Assembly: GCA_003023695.1 (NCBI GenBank)
Contig: PXYW01000009.1
Coordinates: forward strand, 1 to 64,000
Source: Sulfobacillus benefaciens
GTDB lineage: Bacteria > Bacillota > Sulfobacillia > Sulfobacillales > Sulfobacillaceae
DNA length: 64,000 bases
Direction of reading: 5' to 3'
Shown: positions 17,461 through 25,843 of the stretch, in pieces
Numbering within the stretch: position 1 is the first letter of the stretch
Layout of the letters: the number at the start of each line of letters is the position of its first letter
Translations under genes and position numbers: made by a program
Notes under the pieces: model-generated
Database searches by the model: none
Told to the model about the DNA's origin: nothing
The model's input: only the letters and a program-made list of their open reading frames with translations

Positions 17461-19842
17461 TTACCGAATCCAGATTAAAATTCCCAGGCTAAGAATCACA
17501 ACGAATGCCAAGTAGACAAAATCCCACACCGTGACCGGAGTATCAAAATAATAGGTGCGGGCCCCCGCGGATTCAGCAGCTAGTCCTTTAAATCCCCGGC
17601 TTTCCATGGCTACGGCAACTCTCTCGCCAATACGGATAGCTTGCGTCATTAAGGGCAGTGCATAAGTGACGATGCGGGTCACACGCGAACGGCGAATATC
17701 TTTGCCTCGTAGAGCACGAGCCTGCCGAATCTTTCGCCATTCTTCCTCAAAGAGCGGAAAGACACGAATGCCTGCCAATGTTCCATAACTAAATCGGGGA
17801 GGCACCCGGAAGTTCTGGGTCAGGCTCACCACCAACTGGGTCACATCGGTAGTGGATACATAGAGAATGCCAAATGCGACTGATGCCAACATGCGAAATG
17901 CTAATACAAGACCGTTATCCAGGCCAACCCAACTCAACCGATACCACAAAAACCAGAATGTCGGAGTGTGGGGGCCAACCCGCGAATACGCGGTAAGGGT
18001 CCATGTGTAAAGCGCAAAAAAGATCACAAACGGTGACATCCGTTTAATAATTTGCCAAGGAGTAAGCCAGGCGCCTGCCCAAAGCAAAACCAGGGGAATT
18101 AACCCCAAAGCTATGCCCTGATTAATATTGCGGGCAAACATCGCGATACCCATTGCCAAAATTGTGGTGACCAGTTTCCATCCCGGATTCAGCCGCCCAA
18201 TGGGAGACTGGGCCTGGCGACGGTCGACTTCAATAAAGCGGTGACCCAACTTGGGAGTCTCGATCCCCTCATCATCTGGATTAGTGGAATCCGACGCCAC
18301 CAGGAGATGGGCCTGGGACATGATATCGGTACGGTAAAAGAGATCCTGCGGGGGCCCATCAAAAATGACCTGACCGGAAACCAAAACCACAACCCGAGTG
18401 GCATAACGCCATACCAGATCCATATCATGGGTCGTCAGCACCACAGCTTTCCCTTGTTCCTTCAGAGCCGCCAAACGGGTCATGATGTATTGTTCTGTGC
18501 GTGCATCCTGGCCGAACGTGGGCTCATCAAGCAAATATGCCAAATGCGGATCTCGCATCATTACCGCGACGGATAAGCGACGTTTTTGGCCCTGGCTTAA
18601 GGCAAACGGACTCTGCTCCGCCTGTCCTTGCAACGCGAAATCCTGTAATAAGCTTTGCACATCGTCAGGGATATCCAGATCCACAAATCGATTGGCCAAC
18701 TCGTCGGCAACTCGCTCAAAGATAAATTGATGTTCGGGATTTTGAAATCCAAAGGCCACCGGGACTATCATGCCAGGTTGAGCCGGAGGAAGTGTGATGA
18801 CTCCTTGAGTGGGCTTGCTGAGTCCAGCCAATAGATTTAAGAGAGTAGATTTGCCAGAGCCATTGGGCCCAACGATGGCCACCAATTCTCCCCCGCAGAT
18901 GTCAAGTGATACCCGTCGCAAGGCATAAGATGGCGATCGTCCCTGTTTCTTCAGACGTTTTTCCAGACGTTTGGATACATAGGTATACGATACATCCTTA
19001 GCCTGCAATATAGGCTTCTCGGAATGGACCGCCCCTGCCCCACGTTGACGGATTAAGTTTTCCCGACCAAATCCCGTTGACAACCCCTCGGGAATCAATC
19101 CTTCCGCCATCATCCAGTCCCACTCACGGCGGATAACATCCCTAGTAGGCCCTGTGTCGCGAATCTGTCCGAGACGATCAATGATCACCAAGTGTGGCAC
19201 AATATCCAACAAGGCTTCAAATTTGTGTTCAATGATAAGCACGGTACGGCCACTACGAATTAACCGACCAATTTCAGCAAAGACTTGACTAGTGGCTTCA
19301 GGGTCAAGATTGGCTGTCGGTTCGTCAAAAATCAGGAACTTCGGATCCATCGCCAAATCCGCTGCCAACGCCAACTTCTGTTTCATCCCACCCGACAGCG
19401 CATAATTGGGGGCTTGGGTATCAATTGCCAAACCTGCTGTGTCCAGAGCGTTTTTAATACGTGTGGGCATCTCACTAGGTTGACATCCTATATTTTCCAG
19501 GCCGAACGCAATTTCTTGCCCCACTGTCAATTGGCAAAATTGCGCCTCGGGGTCTTGAAAAACATATCCTATGGCTCCCGGTTGCTGCAATATGGGTGCA
19601 TGGCGTATCTGTCCAGTTATCGTGGCTTCTACCGATTCGGGAATCAATCCTGCGAGAACCATGGCCAGGGTGGACTTGCCAGACCCACTCGGTCCTATCA
19701 CCAGCACCGCTTCTCCCTCAAAGAGGGAGAAGTCGATGTTGCGCAATGCTGGGGTATCCTGCCCAGGGTAGGTGACGGTAAGCTGGCAAACCTCCACCCA
19801 CGGCTCTGGTGCTGCCAGCTGGGTGGTTTCCGTAACACTCAT
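17461..19842 (-). CDS. Fused ECF transporter ATPase-ATPase-T protein (YkoD-YkoC fusion)
   Basis: This 793-residue protein joins three normally separate ECF transporter parts. The first ATPase has GPSGSGKST, signature LSGGMKQK and Walker B FLIFDEPTANLD. The second has GPNGSGKST, LSQGQKRRLS and YLLDEPTFGQD. From about residue 560 a membrane T-component follows, with the coupling motifs ARALRGKD and AMESRGFKG. In B. subtilis the thiamine-related YkoEDC system has the double ATPase YkoD and the T protein YkoC as two genes. ATG at 19842 overlaps the S-component stop by four bases (ATGA); the open frame extends 25 codons further inside the S gene. With the upstream TPP riboswitch, hydroxymethylpyrimidine or thiamine import is inferred. 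Confidence 0.9.
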   Translation of the reverse strand: MSVTETTQLAAPEPWVEVCQLTVTYPGQDTPALRNIDFSLFEGEAVLVIGPSGSGKSTLAMVLAGLIPESVEATITGQIRHAPILQQPGAIGYVFQDPEAQFCQLTVGQEIAFGLENIGCQPSEMPTRIKNALDTAGLAIDTQAPNYALSGGMKQKLALAADLAMDPKFLIFDEPTANLDPEATSQVFAEIGRLIRSGRTVLIIEHKFEALLDIVPHLVIIDRLGQIRDTGPTRDVIRREWDWMMAEGLIPEGLSTGFGRENLIRQRGAGAVHSEKPILQAKDVSYTYVSKRLEKRLKKQGRSPSYALRRVSLDICGGELVAIVGPNGSGKSTLLNLLAGLSKPTQGVITLPPAQPGMIVPVAFGFQNPEHQFIFERVADELANRFVDLDIPDDVQSLLQDFALQGQAEQSPFALSQGQKRRLSVAVMMRDPHLAYLLDEPTFGQDARTEQYIMTRLAALKEQGKAVVLTTHDMDLVWRYATRVVVLVSGQVIFDGPPQDLFYRTDIMSQAHLLVASDSTNPDDEGIETPKLGHRFIEVDRRQAQSPIGRLNPGWKLVTTILAMGIAMFARNINQGIALGLIPLVLLWAGAWLTPWQIIKRMSPFVIFFALYTWTLTAYSRVGPHTPTFWFLWYRLSWVGLDNGLVLAFRMLASVAFGILYVSTTDVTQLVVSLTQNFRVPPRFSYGTLAGIRVFPLFEEEWRKIRQARALRGKDIRRSRVTRIVTYALPLMTQAIRIGERVAVAMESRGFKGLAAESAGARTYYFDTPVTVWDFVYLAFVVILSLGILIWIR

Positions 19843-20408
19843 GACGCCTTGCCAATGGGTCGCGAAATGGCGAAATTTCGGAGCACGCCGGTACGTTTTA
19901 CGGCATCCCCCACCCATTTCGATAACAGGCCAGATAAAATCGCGCCGCTTAACATGGTGACCACGAGATACCCAATTTGGGTCAACACGGTATACTCATT
20001 GACTCCATAGTAGAAGTAAGAATAGATGTAATTGCCAATACCGCCCAATCCGGTGGCAAACAACATCCATGCCAGGTTATACTTTTTGTACCCGCCCATC
20101 ATAAATCCCAGTTCCACACCTAATCCCTGAGCAATCCCAATGGTGAAGGCCTGGATGCCATAGGGACTTCCCAGAGCAAATTCTACAAAGCCTCCAATTG
20201 ATTCCGCCAATACCGCCGCGCCTGGACGCCGAATGATATAGGGCACAATACCTGCCGCAATCCACCATAATCCGTTAAACCCCGCTGCTACCACCGGATT
20301 GATGCTGCTAGGCACAAACTTGTAAAGCAAGTCCCAACCTAAGTAAATGGCACCACAGGCCGTTGCCAAAACCGCGGTAACCACAATGTCACGCAATTTC
20401 CACTGCAT
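19839..20408 (-). CDS. ECF transporter S component, YkoE-like (thiamine/HMP)
   Basis: The 189-residue integral membrane protein has about six hydrophobic segments and a YkoE-like pattern (WKLRDIVVTAVLATACGAIYLG start, then GLWWIAAGIVPYIIRRPGAAVLAE split in two helices, and FALGSPYGIQAF). S components bind the vitamin or precursor and toggle within the ECF complex. ATG at 20408 is chosen because the longer open frame upstream is the TPP riboswitch itself; GGGGAG lies upstream. The next gene overlaps by four bases. Riboswitch control points to a thiamine-pathway substrate; HMP versus thiamine cannot be told. Confidence 0.85.
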   Translation of the reverse strand: MQWKLRDIVVTAVLATACGAIYLGWDLLYKFVPSSINPVVAAGFNGLWWIAAGIVPYIIRRPGAAVLAESIGGFVEFALGSPYGIQAFTIGIAQGLGVELGFMMGGYKKYNLAWMLFATGLGGIGNYIYSYFYYGVNEYTVLTQIGYLVVTMLSGAILSGLLSKWVGDAVKRTGVLRNFAISRPIGKAS

Positions 20409-20459
20409 TGTCCCACTCTCCCCACCGTTCAAATTAAGGAGTGAGGGGTGTATAGACAG

Positions 20460-20494
20460 AAAAATCCTCGTTGCACCATACAGCGCAAACGAGG
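20460..20494 (-). terminator. Intrinsic terminator of the TPP riboswitch
   Basis: On the minus strand CCTCGTT pairs with AACGAGG, extended by GCGC/GTGC after one bulged T, followed by ATTTTTCT. It lies between the aptamer and the S-component start codon, as in a transcription-attenuating riboswitch. Confidence 0.8.
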
Positions 20495-20508
20495 CTGAAT
20501 TCCCGTCA

Positions 20509-20603
20509 TGGCACTTTCCTCCCGCTGGCATTACCCAGATCGAGTTGAAAGGGTTAGTAGCCGCTAGCGGACTACTTCTCAGCCTCTTGGCACCCCTAGC
20601 ACC
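20509..20603 (-). promoter_or_regulatory. TPP riboswitch (THI element)
   Basis: The minus strand carries the conserved THI-box parts in order: GGGGTGCC, GGCTGAGA, a variable stem (GTAGTCCGCTAGCGGCTAC), AACCCTT, then AACTCGATCTGGGTAATGCC and GCGGGAGGAA. These are the pyrimidine-sensor and pyrophosphate-sensor loops of the TPP aptamer. With the downstream terminator it should shut off the ECF transporter when TPP is abundant. Confidence 0.93.
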
Positions 20604-20608
20604 GTTAA

Positions 20609-20636
20609 TAGACAATTTGTCTACTACCCAATTATA
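20609..20636 (-). promoter_or_regulatory. Probable promoter and start-site palindrome of the TPP-controlled operon
   Basis: A perfect TATAAT lies at 20631-20636 on the minus strand, upstream of the aptamer; no clear -35 was found. TAGACAA-A-TTGTCTA (20609-20623) forms a perfect inverted repeat at about the expected transcription start. Confidence 0.45.
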
Positions 20637-20660
20637 ACCGATTTGCCAAAATCGTGCACA

Positions 20661-21596
20661 CTAACTTCTCGCTTTCCTCTGCCACTGTCGACGAATACGA
20701 TATAGGAGAAGCCAATCCCGTTTGAGGCAGCTCAGCACCGATCTCAATTCGGAAATTGCCTGCGGACGATGTCGTGACCCCGACACCGCATGGAGCGCGA
20801 ATCGGATGAGTTCCATTCCCACTACAGTTATCGGATAGTATTTGATTAACAGATGAAAGCGCGCTGTTTCCGCCTGCAGGTGGCGCTCTAAAAAATGATG
20901 CGGATCCGAATGCCCTGGTGTGTGGAGCACTCGACTACTAGATTTAAACACCACCCGATAGCCCAGTTTTTTTATCCGGATCCCAATTTCGGTATCATCA
21001 TGCCATTTTAAAGCAGAGTCGTCTAACGGCCATATCCCCTCCAGCCCATCACGACGTATGACCATACCGCACCCCATCGGATAATCGCAGTCCGTTCCCG
21101 AGAGATTGATAAGATCGCGCTCACGTGACGGCAAGGGATCTCCCCAATACCGGTCATATCCATGACCACCGCTGTCTAAAAACGATCCTGCGCCATTAAT
21201 CACATAGCCTTGATCCATCAATACCAACGGGGCTACCGCCCCTATTTCACAATCCTCGTTTAATGCCGCCACCGCTTCGGGAAGCCAGTGATCTGTCGCC
21301 TCACCATCGGCGTCGAGAAAGGCCCAAACATCTCCTTGGGCCACTTCAACCCCCACATTGCGGCCACCGGCTACCCCTCGATTTTCTGCCATGGTCACCA
21401 AGCGGATGCGGGGATTGATCAACGCCTTCGATTTAACCAATTGGATACTATCGTCATCTGACCCGTTATCCACCACCACTATTTCCAATGGAGCCTCCTG
21501 CAAACGGTAGAGGCTATCCAACGCCTTGGCCAACACTGACGCGCCATTGTAATTGACAATGATTACGGACACGGTCGACACGGTGAGCGAGTTCAT
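20661..21596 (-). CDS. GT2 family glycosyltransferase
   Basis: The 311-residue protein is a GT-A fold glycosyltransferase of the rhamnosyltransferase-like group. It begins VSVIIVNYNGASVLAKALDS, has VVVDNGSDD, GGRNVGVE, the metal-binding FLDADGEA and a later KWHDDTEIGIRIKKLGY. ATG at 21596 overlaps the previous gene's TGA by four bases. It is the last gene of a run whose stop and start codons overlap (ABC ATPase, two GT4s, this GT2), so it probably adds a sugar to the polysaccharide exported by that ABC system. The sugar is unknown. Confidence 0.88.
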   Translation of the reverse strand: MNSLTVSTVSVIIVNYNGASVLAKALDSLYRLQEAPLEIVVVDNGSDDDSIQLVKSKALINPRIRLVTMAENRGVAGGRNVGVEVAQGDVWAFLDADGEATDHWLPEAVAALNEDCEIGAVAPLVLMDQGYVINGAGSFLDSGGHGYDRYWGDPLPSRERDLINLSGTDCDYPMGCGMVIRRDGLEGIWPLDDSALKWHDDTEIGIRIKKLGYRVVFKSSSRVLHTPGHSDPHHFLERHLQAETARFHLLIKYYPITVVGMELIRFALHAVSGSRHRPQAISELRSVLSCLKRDWLLLYRIRRQWQRKARS

Positions 21597-22651
21597 CGGC
21601 AACACACCTCACGATATACGGAAGCATGTTTCTGCCATGCCTCCTGCCACGTGATGACGCGGATTGTTGGCCGAACCGGATGGCTTAATAGATGAAAGAT
21701 CGTTTGAGCCCATTGTTCGGGATCCTGCGGTTCAAGTAGCTGAATTCCTTCATCAGTCGGCAAATCTCGAACTCCTCCGGTAGGAGTGGCTAAAGTTGGC
21801 ACACCATTGGCAATAGCTTCCATGGCCGGCAGTCCGAATCCCTCATAATGGGATGGCATTACATACAATGCCGCATGCTGGTAATACCATAGAACCGCGC
21901 GATCATCTTGATATCCCATAAGGTGCACGCGGTCCCTATATTTCATTTCTTGCACTTTGACATGAAAGGAGTGGTTTTTCCAGCCATTGCTACCCAATAA
22001 CACTAAATGGTGGGCAACTGAATACCGATCCACTAAGATGTGGAACGCTTGCAACAAAAATTCCAAGTTTTTCCGTGGTTCAATGGTCCCGACATGAAGA
22101 AGAAATGGCTGTGGAACCGATTGGGGTTTAACCGCAGCAGTCTGTCGCAATCGATCGGATCCTAGCGCAATCACGCGGATCCGACTGTCATCCGCACCAG
22201 GAAAGTACCGTAACACGTCGGACTTTACTTCCGTAGAGGGTACGATGATGCGGTCTGCACGGGCAACCGCGTGACGAACCACCCGTGTCAAATATTTGCG
22301 AGTATCGTCATTCACGGTTTCTCCAAACCGCTGATATGCCAAATCATGAATGGTCACCACTGTTGGTATTCTCACAAAAGGAGGAAGGCTAAAGGCGGGC
22401 CCGTGAAAAACCTGATAATCGCCCCGGCGAAGGTGAATCGGCAATGCCACCGATTGCCACGGCAGTGATCCGATTTGGGGAACTTCCATTATGGAGGAAT
22501 CGTGCCCAATAGACGATAAGGGCACCAAGCGTACAGCTGGATCTTGTTGGGAAGCCTTGATCAACTCGCGAATGTATTGCCCTACCCCAGCCAATTCCTT
22601 CTGCACGGTCAATATTCTGGCATCAATGGCTACTTTGGGCATGCTCGTCAT
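21593..22651 (-). CDS. GT4 family glycosyltransferase
   Basis: The 352-residue protein is a GT-B glycosyltransferase. It has an N-terminal VAIDARIL and AGVGQYIREL, a central FLLHVGTIEPRKNLEFLLQAF (donor-side Rossmann entry) and the SHYEGFGLPAMEAIANGVP signature with the two Glu residues spaced as in the family. ATG at 22651 overlaps the upstream GT4 stop by four bases (ATGA). Together with its neighbours it assembles a cell-surface polysaccharide in the cytosol on a lipid carrier. Donor and linkage are not evident. Confidence 0.9.
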   Translation of the reverse strand: MTSMPKVAIDARILTVQKELAGVGQYIRELIKASQQDPAVRLVPLSSIGHDSSIMEVPQIGSLPWQSVALPIHLRRGDYQVFHGPAFSLPPFVRIPTVVTIHDLAYQRFGETVNDDTRKYLTRVVRHAVARADRIIVPSTEVKSDVLRYFPGADDSRIRVIALGSDRLRQTAAVKPQSVPQPFLLHVGTIEPRKNLEFLLQAFHILVDRYSVAHHLVLLGSNGWKNHSFHVKVQEMKYRDRVHLMGYQDDRAVLWYYQHAALYVMPSHYEGFGLPAMEAIANGVPTLATPTGGVRDLPTDEGIQLLEPQDPEQWAQTIFHLLSHPVRPTIRVITWQEAWQKHASVYREVCCR

Positions 22652-23760
22652 CGTTTCACCTCATCCAATGCTTGCATGTACACCAGGTGTGTCAATTTGG
22701 CTGTCTTCCCCCAGGAAAATTGTCGCGCCCGGTTCATGCCGCGTTGGCGCCACTGTTCCCGATATTCGATATTCAACAGCAAACTTTCTAGATGCTTGGC
22801 CACTGTTTTAGAATCGGCTGGATCGACGAAAATTGCGGCATCATTTGCCACTTCCGGCAAGGAAGCATGGTGGGCGCAAATCACCGGACACCCTTGGCTC
22901 ATGGCCTCCAAGAGCGGCAGCCCGAATCCTTCGTAATGGCTTAGGTACAAAAACGCGACGGCTCTTTGATACAGCTGTTGCAAGTCCTGGTCACTAATCA
23001 TGGCCTCAACGACAACCCTCTGGCTTATTCCCAGGTCTTGTACCAAGGCCCTGATTTGTGGCAGACCGCGCGACTCAACCCCAACAATTCTTAATGTCAA
23101 GTTCGGGCTGGAGACTAGAGCAAATCCCGCCAAAGCCGCCCTCAAATTTTTCCTGGGATCCAAAGCCCCGAGAGTAAGCACAAAAGGCGGATCCGACCAG
23201 TGGGGAGGCGATTGGGACAAAGGAAACTTGCCAGCTAGCGGCGTCACCGCAATGCGGCTGACAGGCACTTTTAGAGTAACTGCAATATCTTGTCGCGCAT
23301 GTTCCGAAACTGTTAGAATTTTTAGCGCTCTCGGTGCCAGTCGTTTTAATGCATTCATGCGATAGACCCGGCTGATATGATGCCGAAGCGGAATCTCTGC
23401 GGGAAATTCCCGACCCCGGTGCCACTCGATGACGTCATGGATCGTTAAAATTTGCGGTAGCGCGGATCGCAGCGGACCAATATTGGCAGTGCCGTGCAGT
23501 AATTTCGCGTGCCTGGCAGACCGAGGCCATGACCACTGCTCCCACGCAAAGAAATTGAGGGCGGAAACAATATGCACCGGATAGATTCGACGTAAATCCG
23601 CTAACGTTTCAAGATTGCACATCTGATCCCCGTATAACACAACCTGATAAGGAGGATTGAGCGCACTCAAATGGGTCAGGACTTGGTAAACATACTCCCC
23701 CACCCCGCGCCGGGGACTCCTTAATCCATAGCGAGCATCCACCGCAATCACCGGCTTCAT
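22648..23760 (-). CDS. GT4 family glycosyltransferase
   Basis: The 370-residue protein opens with VIAVDARYG and RGVGEYVYQVL, has FVLTLGALDPRKNLRAAL, and the YLSHYEGFGLPLLEAMSQG donor-binding signature. It resembles mannosyl- or other hexosyltransferases of GT4. ATG at 23760 overlaps the Wzt-type ATPase stop by four bases; the open frame continues 28 codons upstream inside that gene and is not used. Its own stop overlaps the next GT4. Similarity of pattern to the following GT4 suggests the two arose by duplication. Confidence 0.9.
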   Translation of the reverse strand: MKPVIAVDARYGLRSPRRGVGEYVYQVLTHLSALNPPYQVVLYGDQMCNLETLADLRRIYPVHIVSALNFFAWEQWSWPRSARHAKLLHGTANIGPLRSALPQILTIHDVIEWHRGREFPAEIPLRHHISRVYRMNALKRLAPRALKILTVSEHARQDIAVTLKVPVSRIAVTPLAGKFPLSQSPPHWSDPPFVLTLGALDPRKNLRAALAGFALVSSPNLTLRIVGVESRGLPQIRALVQDLGISQRVVVEAMISDQDLQQLYQRAVAFLYLSHYEGFGLPLLEAMSQGCPVICAHHASLPEVANDAAIFVDPADSKTVAKHLESLLLNIEYREQWRQRGMNRARQFSWGKTAKLTHLVYMQALDEVKR

Positions 23761-24959
23761 TTGATTTGCCACTGATGCGGCAAGACCAAAAGCCCCGGGG
23801 TCTTTTGCATAGCTTGTACGGCAAAACGGATTAAGGCGCGCCACTCCGCAATCCGGCGCCCGTTTTGATCGTACACCGCCGCATCCACTTCATATTGCCC
23901 GCTTGTCAGATATAGTTCGGGCAATTGCACCCGAATCTGTCCTGGTCCCGGAGCAAAGCGCATGGGCGCACCGTCGAGCATCGACGACAAGCTGACAATT
24001 TCTAGCCCATCAGGGCGTCTAATGGTATAGGAAAAATGGCCCTCCATTTCCACCCCGGTTTGATTATCCAATAGCGTCACGATGACCATTGTGTCTCCAG
24101 ACTGAATGCTGTCGACACGGCGCGATCCGGTCTCAATATATGCCTCGTTCACCATGAACGTGGTCTGGTTCGTAGTCTCTCGAACATCTTCTTGAGCACT
24201 GAAGCCGGCATTTTGATCAATCATGCTTTGCCGATAGGCAAACACCACATCTCGCGGGTTGCCGATAATTTGCATTTCCCCCCGGTTAATCCATACCGCT
24301 CGATCCATCAATCGCTCTATCGAGCCCAAATCATGCGAGACCAAAAGAATATTAGTGCCACTGCGCTTCATAGTAAAAATTCGGTCCATGCACCGTTGCT
24401 GAAACGCCTCATCTCCAACTGCCAGCACTTCGTCAACGATTAAAATTTCAGGATCCACACTGGTTGCCACTGCAAATCCCAATCGCGCCTGCATTCCTGA
24501 CGAATAATATTTGACCGAGGTGTCAATAAAAGGACGAATATCGGCAAATTCGATAATCTCCTCCATCTTGGCATCGATTGCCTTGCGCCCAATGCCCAAA
24601 ATAGACCCGTTTAGATACACATTTTCCCGTCCAGTGAAATCTGGGTGGAATCCAGCACCCAGTTCAATCAATGCCGAAACCCTCCCAGAAACAGCGATAG
24701 AGCCTCGCGTAGGTTTCATCGTCTGCGTCAAAATTTTCAGCAGGGTGCTTTTCCCTGACCCGTTATTGCCCACAATGCCAAAACTAGTCCCATGGGGCAT
24801 GTCGATTGAAATGTCGCGCAGAGCCCAAAATGGTTCGCTCTTGGGTCTTTTGTTCCGGGGTTGGGGAATCATGCGCAACATCAGGTGGCCCACGCTATCA
24901 GCCCGGTCCTTTTTTAACACAAACTGTTTCCATACGTGGTCCACGGCAATCGATGCCAC
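23757..24959 (-). CDS. Polysaccharide ABC exporter ATPase (Wzt-type)
   Basis: The 400-residue protein has an ABC ATPase of the Wzt/TagH type: Walker A GNNGSGKST at about residues 65-73, signature YSSGMQARLGFA, Walker B LIVDEVLAVGD, and a C-terminal 140-residue beta-rich extension (from about 255) like the Wzt carbohydrate-recognition domain. It energises export of a lipid-linked polysaccharide with the adjacent permease. The GTG start follows the permease TAG directly, with GGAGG upstream. The C-terminal domain suggests the exporter recognises a modified chain end. Confidence 0.92.
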   Translation of the reverse strand: MASIAVDHVWKQFVLKKDRADSVGHLMLRMIPQPRNKRPKSEPFWALRDISIDMPHGTSFGIVGNNGSGKSTLLKILTQTMKPTRGSIAVSGRVSALIELGAGFHPDFTGRENVYLNGSILGIGRKAIDAKMEEIIEFADIRPFIDTSVKYYSSGMQARLGFAVATSVDPEILIVDEVLAVGDEAFQQRCMDRIFTMKRSGTNILLVSHDLGSIERLMDRAVWINRGEMQIIGNPRDVVFAYRQSMIDQNAGFSAQEDVRETTNQTTFMVNEAYIETGSRRVDSIQSGDTMVIVTLLDNQTGVEMEGHFSYTIRRPDGLEIVSLSSMLDGAPMRFAPGPGQIRVQLPELYLTSGQYEVDAAVYDQNGRRIAEWRALIRFAVQAMQKTPGLLVLPHQWQIK

Positions 24960-25796
24960 CTACATCACCTCCGCAAACAACGGTTCCACCCGCTTAAAAA
25001 GCGCAATACCACCTAAAAAGACAAACCCGGTCCACGCAATCGCCGCCCATAAATATTCTGGATGCAAAACCTGGCCAGTGAAGATGACGTTGCGTTCCAC
25101 TTCAATCATGGTGCCTACGGGATTAATCAACAAAATAATTTGCAAGGATTTGGGATGACCGGATACCCGATACATTACCGGCGAAAAGTATAGCCATACC
25201 ATTAACAGCAGCCCCATCAACTGGGTTACATCCCGGTAAAGCACATTCAATGCTGCCACCATGTAGCCAATCCCCAATGTGAAGAACATTTGGAGCAGCA
25301 ATATCAAAGGAATCCAGAGACTGGTCCAATGGACAGGCACCCGGTACAGCAGAATAAATACCACCAAGACACCAAACGAAAACAAAAAATCGATAAAGCG
25401 TGCCAGCACTGCTGCTGTGGGCAGCACGATCCTAGGAAAGTAAATCTTTGCCAACAGTGCAGCATTGCCCGATACGCTGCCCACAGCGGACATTACCCCA
25501 TTGGCAAAAAAATTCCAAAACGTAAGTCCCCCTAAATAAAAGACCACATACGGGATCGGTTTGGTCGACACATGAAAAATTACTCCGAAGACAAAGCCAA
25601 ATATGGCAGCCGTAACCAAGGGATTGATGATAGCCCAATAAAGGCCGAGCAATGAATGTTTATAGCGAGTTTCCACATCTCGAGACGCTAAATTGCGCGT
25701 CAATTCCACCCACAAACCGGCGCCTTGGAGTCGTTTGGCAAGACGGTTCCACCACTCCCAACGACGACTAGTACCCGTTGACGCGTTATGCACCAT
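24960..25796 (-). CDS. Polysaccharide ABC exporter permease (Wzm-type, ABC-2)
   Basis: The 278-residue protein is an ABC-2 permease with about six membrane helices. The N-terminal cytosolic helix contains ELTRNLASRDVETRYKHSLL, then LLGLYWAIINPLVTAAIFGF, and later NPVGTMIEVERNVIF, all typical of Wzm/TagG/RfbD permeases. ATG at 25796 has GGAGGG 5 nt upstream; the open frame extends 53 codons further but that part overlaps the upstream gene end. It pairs with the Wzt-type ATPase that follows without a gap. Confidence 0.92.
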   Translation of the reverse strand: MVHNASTGTSRRWEWWNRLAKRLQGAGLWVELTRNLASRDVETRYKHSLLGLYWAIINPLVTAAIFGFVFGVIFHVSTKPIPYVVFYLGGLTFWNFFANGVMSAVGSVSGNAALLAKIYFPRIVLPTAAVLARFIDFLFSFGVLVVFILLYRVPVHWTSLWIPLILLLQMFFTLGIGYMVAALNVLYRDVTQLMGLLLMVWLYFSPVMYRVSGHPKSLQIILLINPVGTMIEVERNVIFTGQVLHPEYLWAAIAWTGFVFLGGIALFKRVEPLFAEVM

Positions 25797-25843
25797 TGCC
25801 CTCCTTCCTCCCAATTGTCCGTTTGTTATAAATCTTTGGCCTT

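Noticed and set aside
20411-20615. Long N-terminal extension of the YkoE-like protein
   Set aside because: The open frame here is the TPP riboswitch and its terminator; the family length and the ATG at 20408 fit without it.
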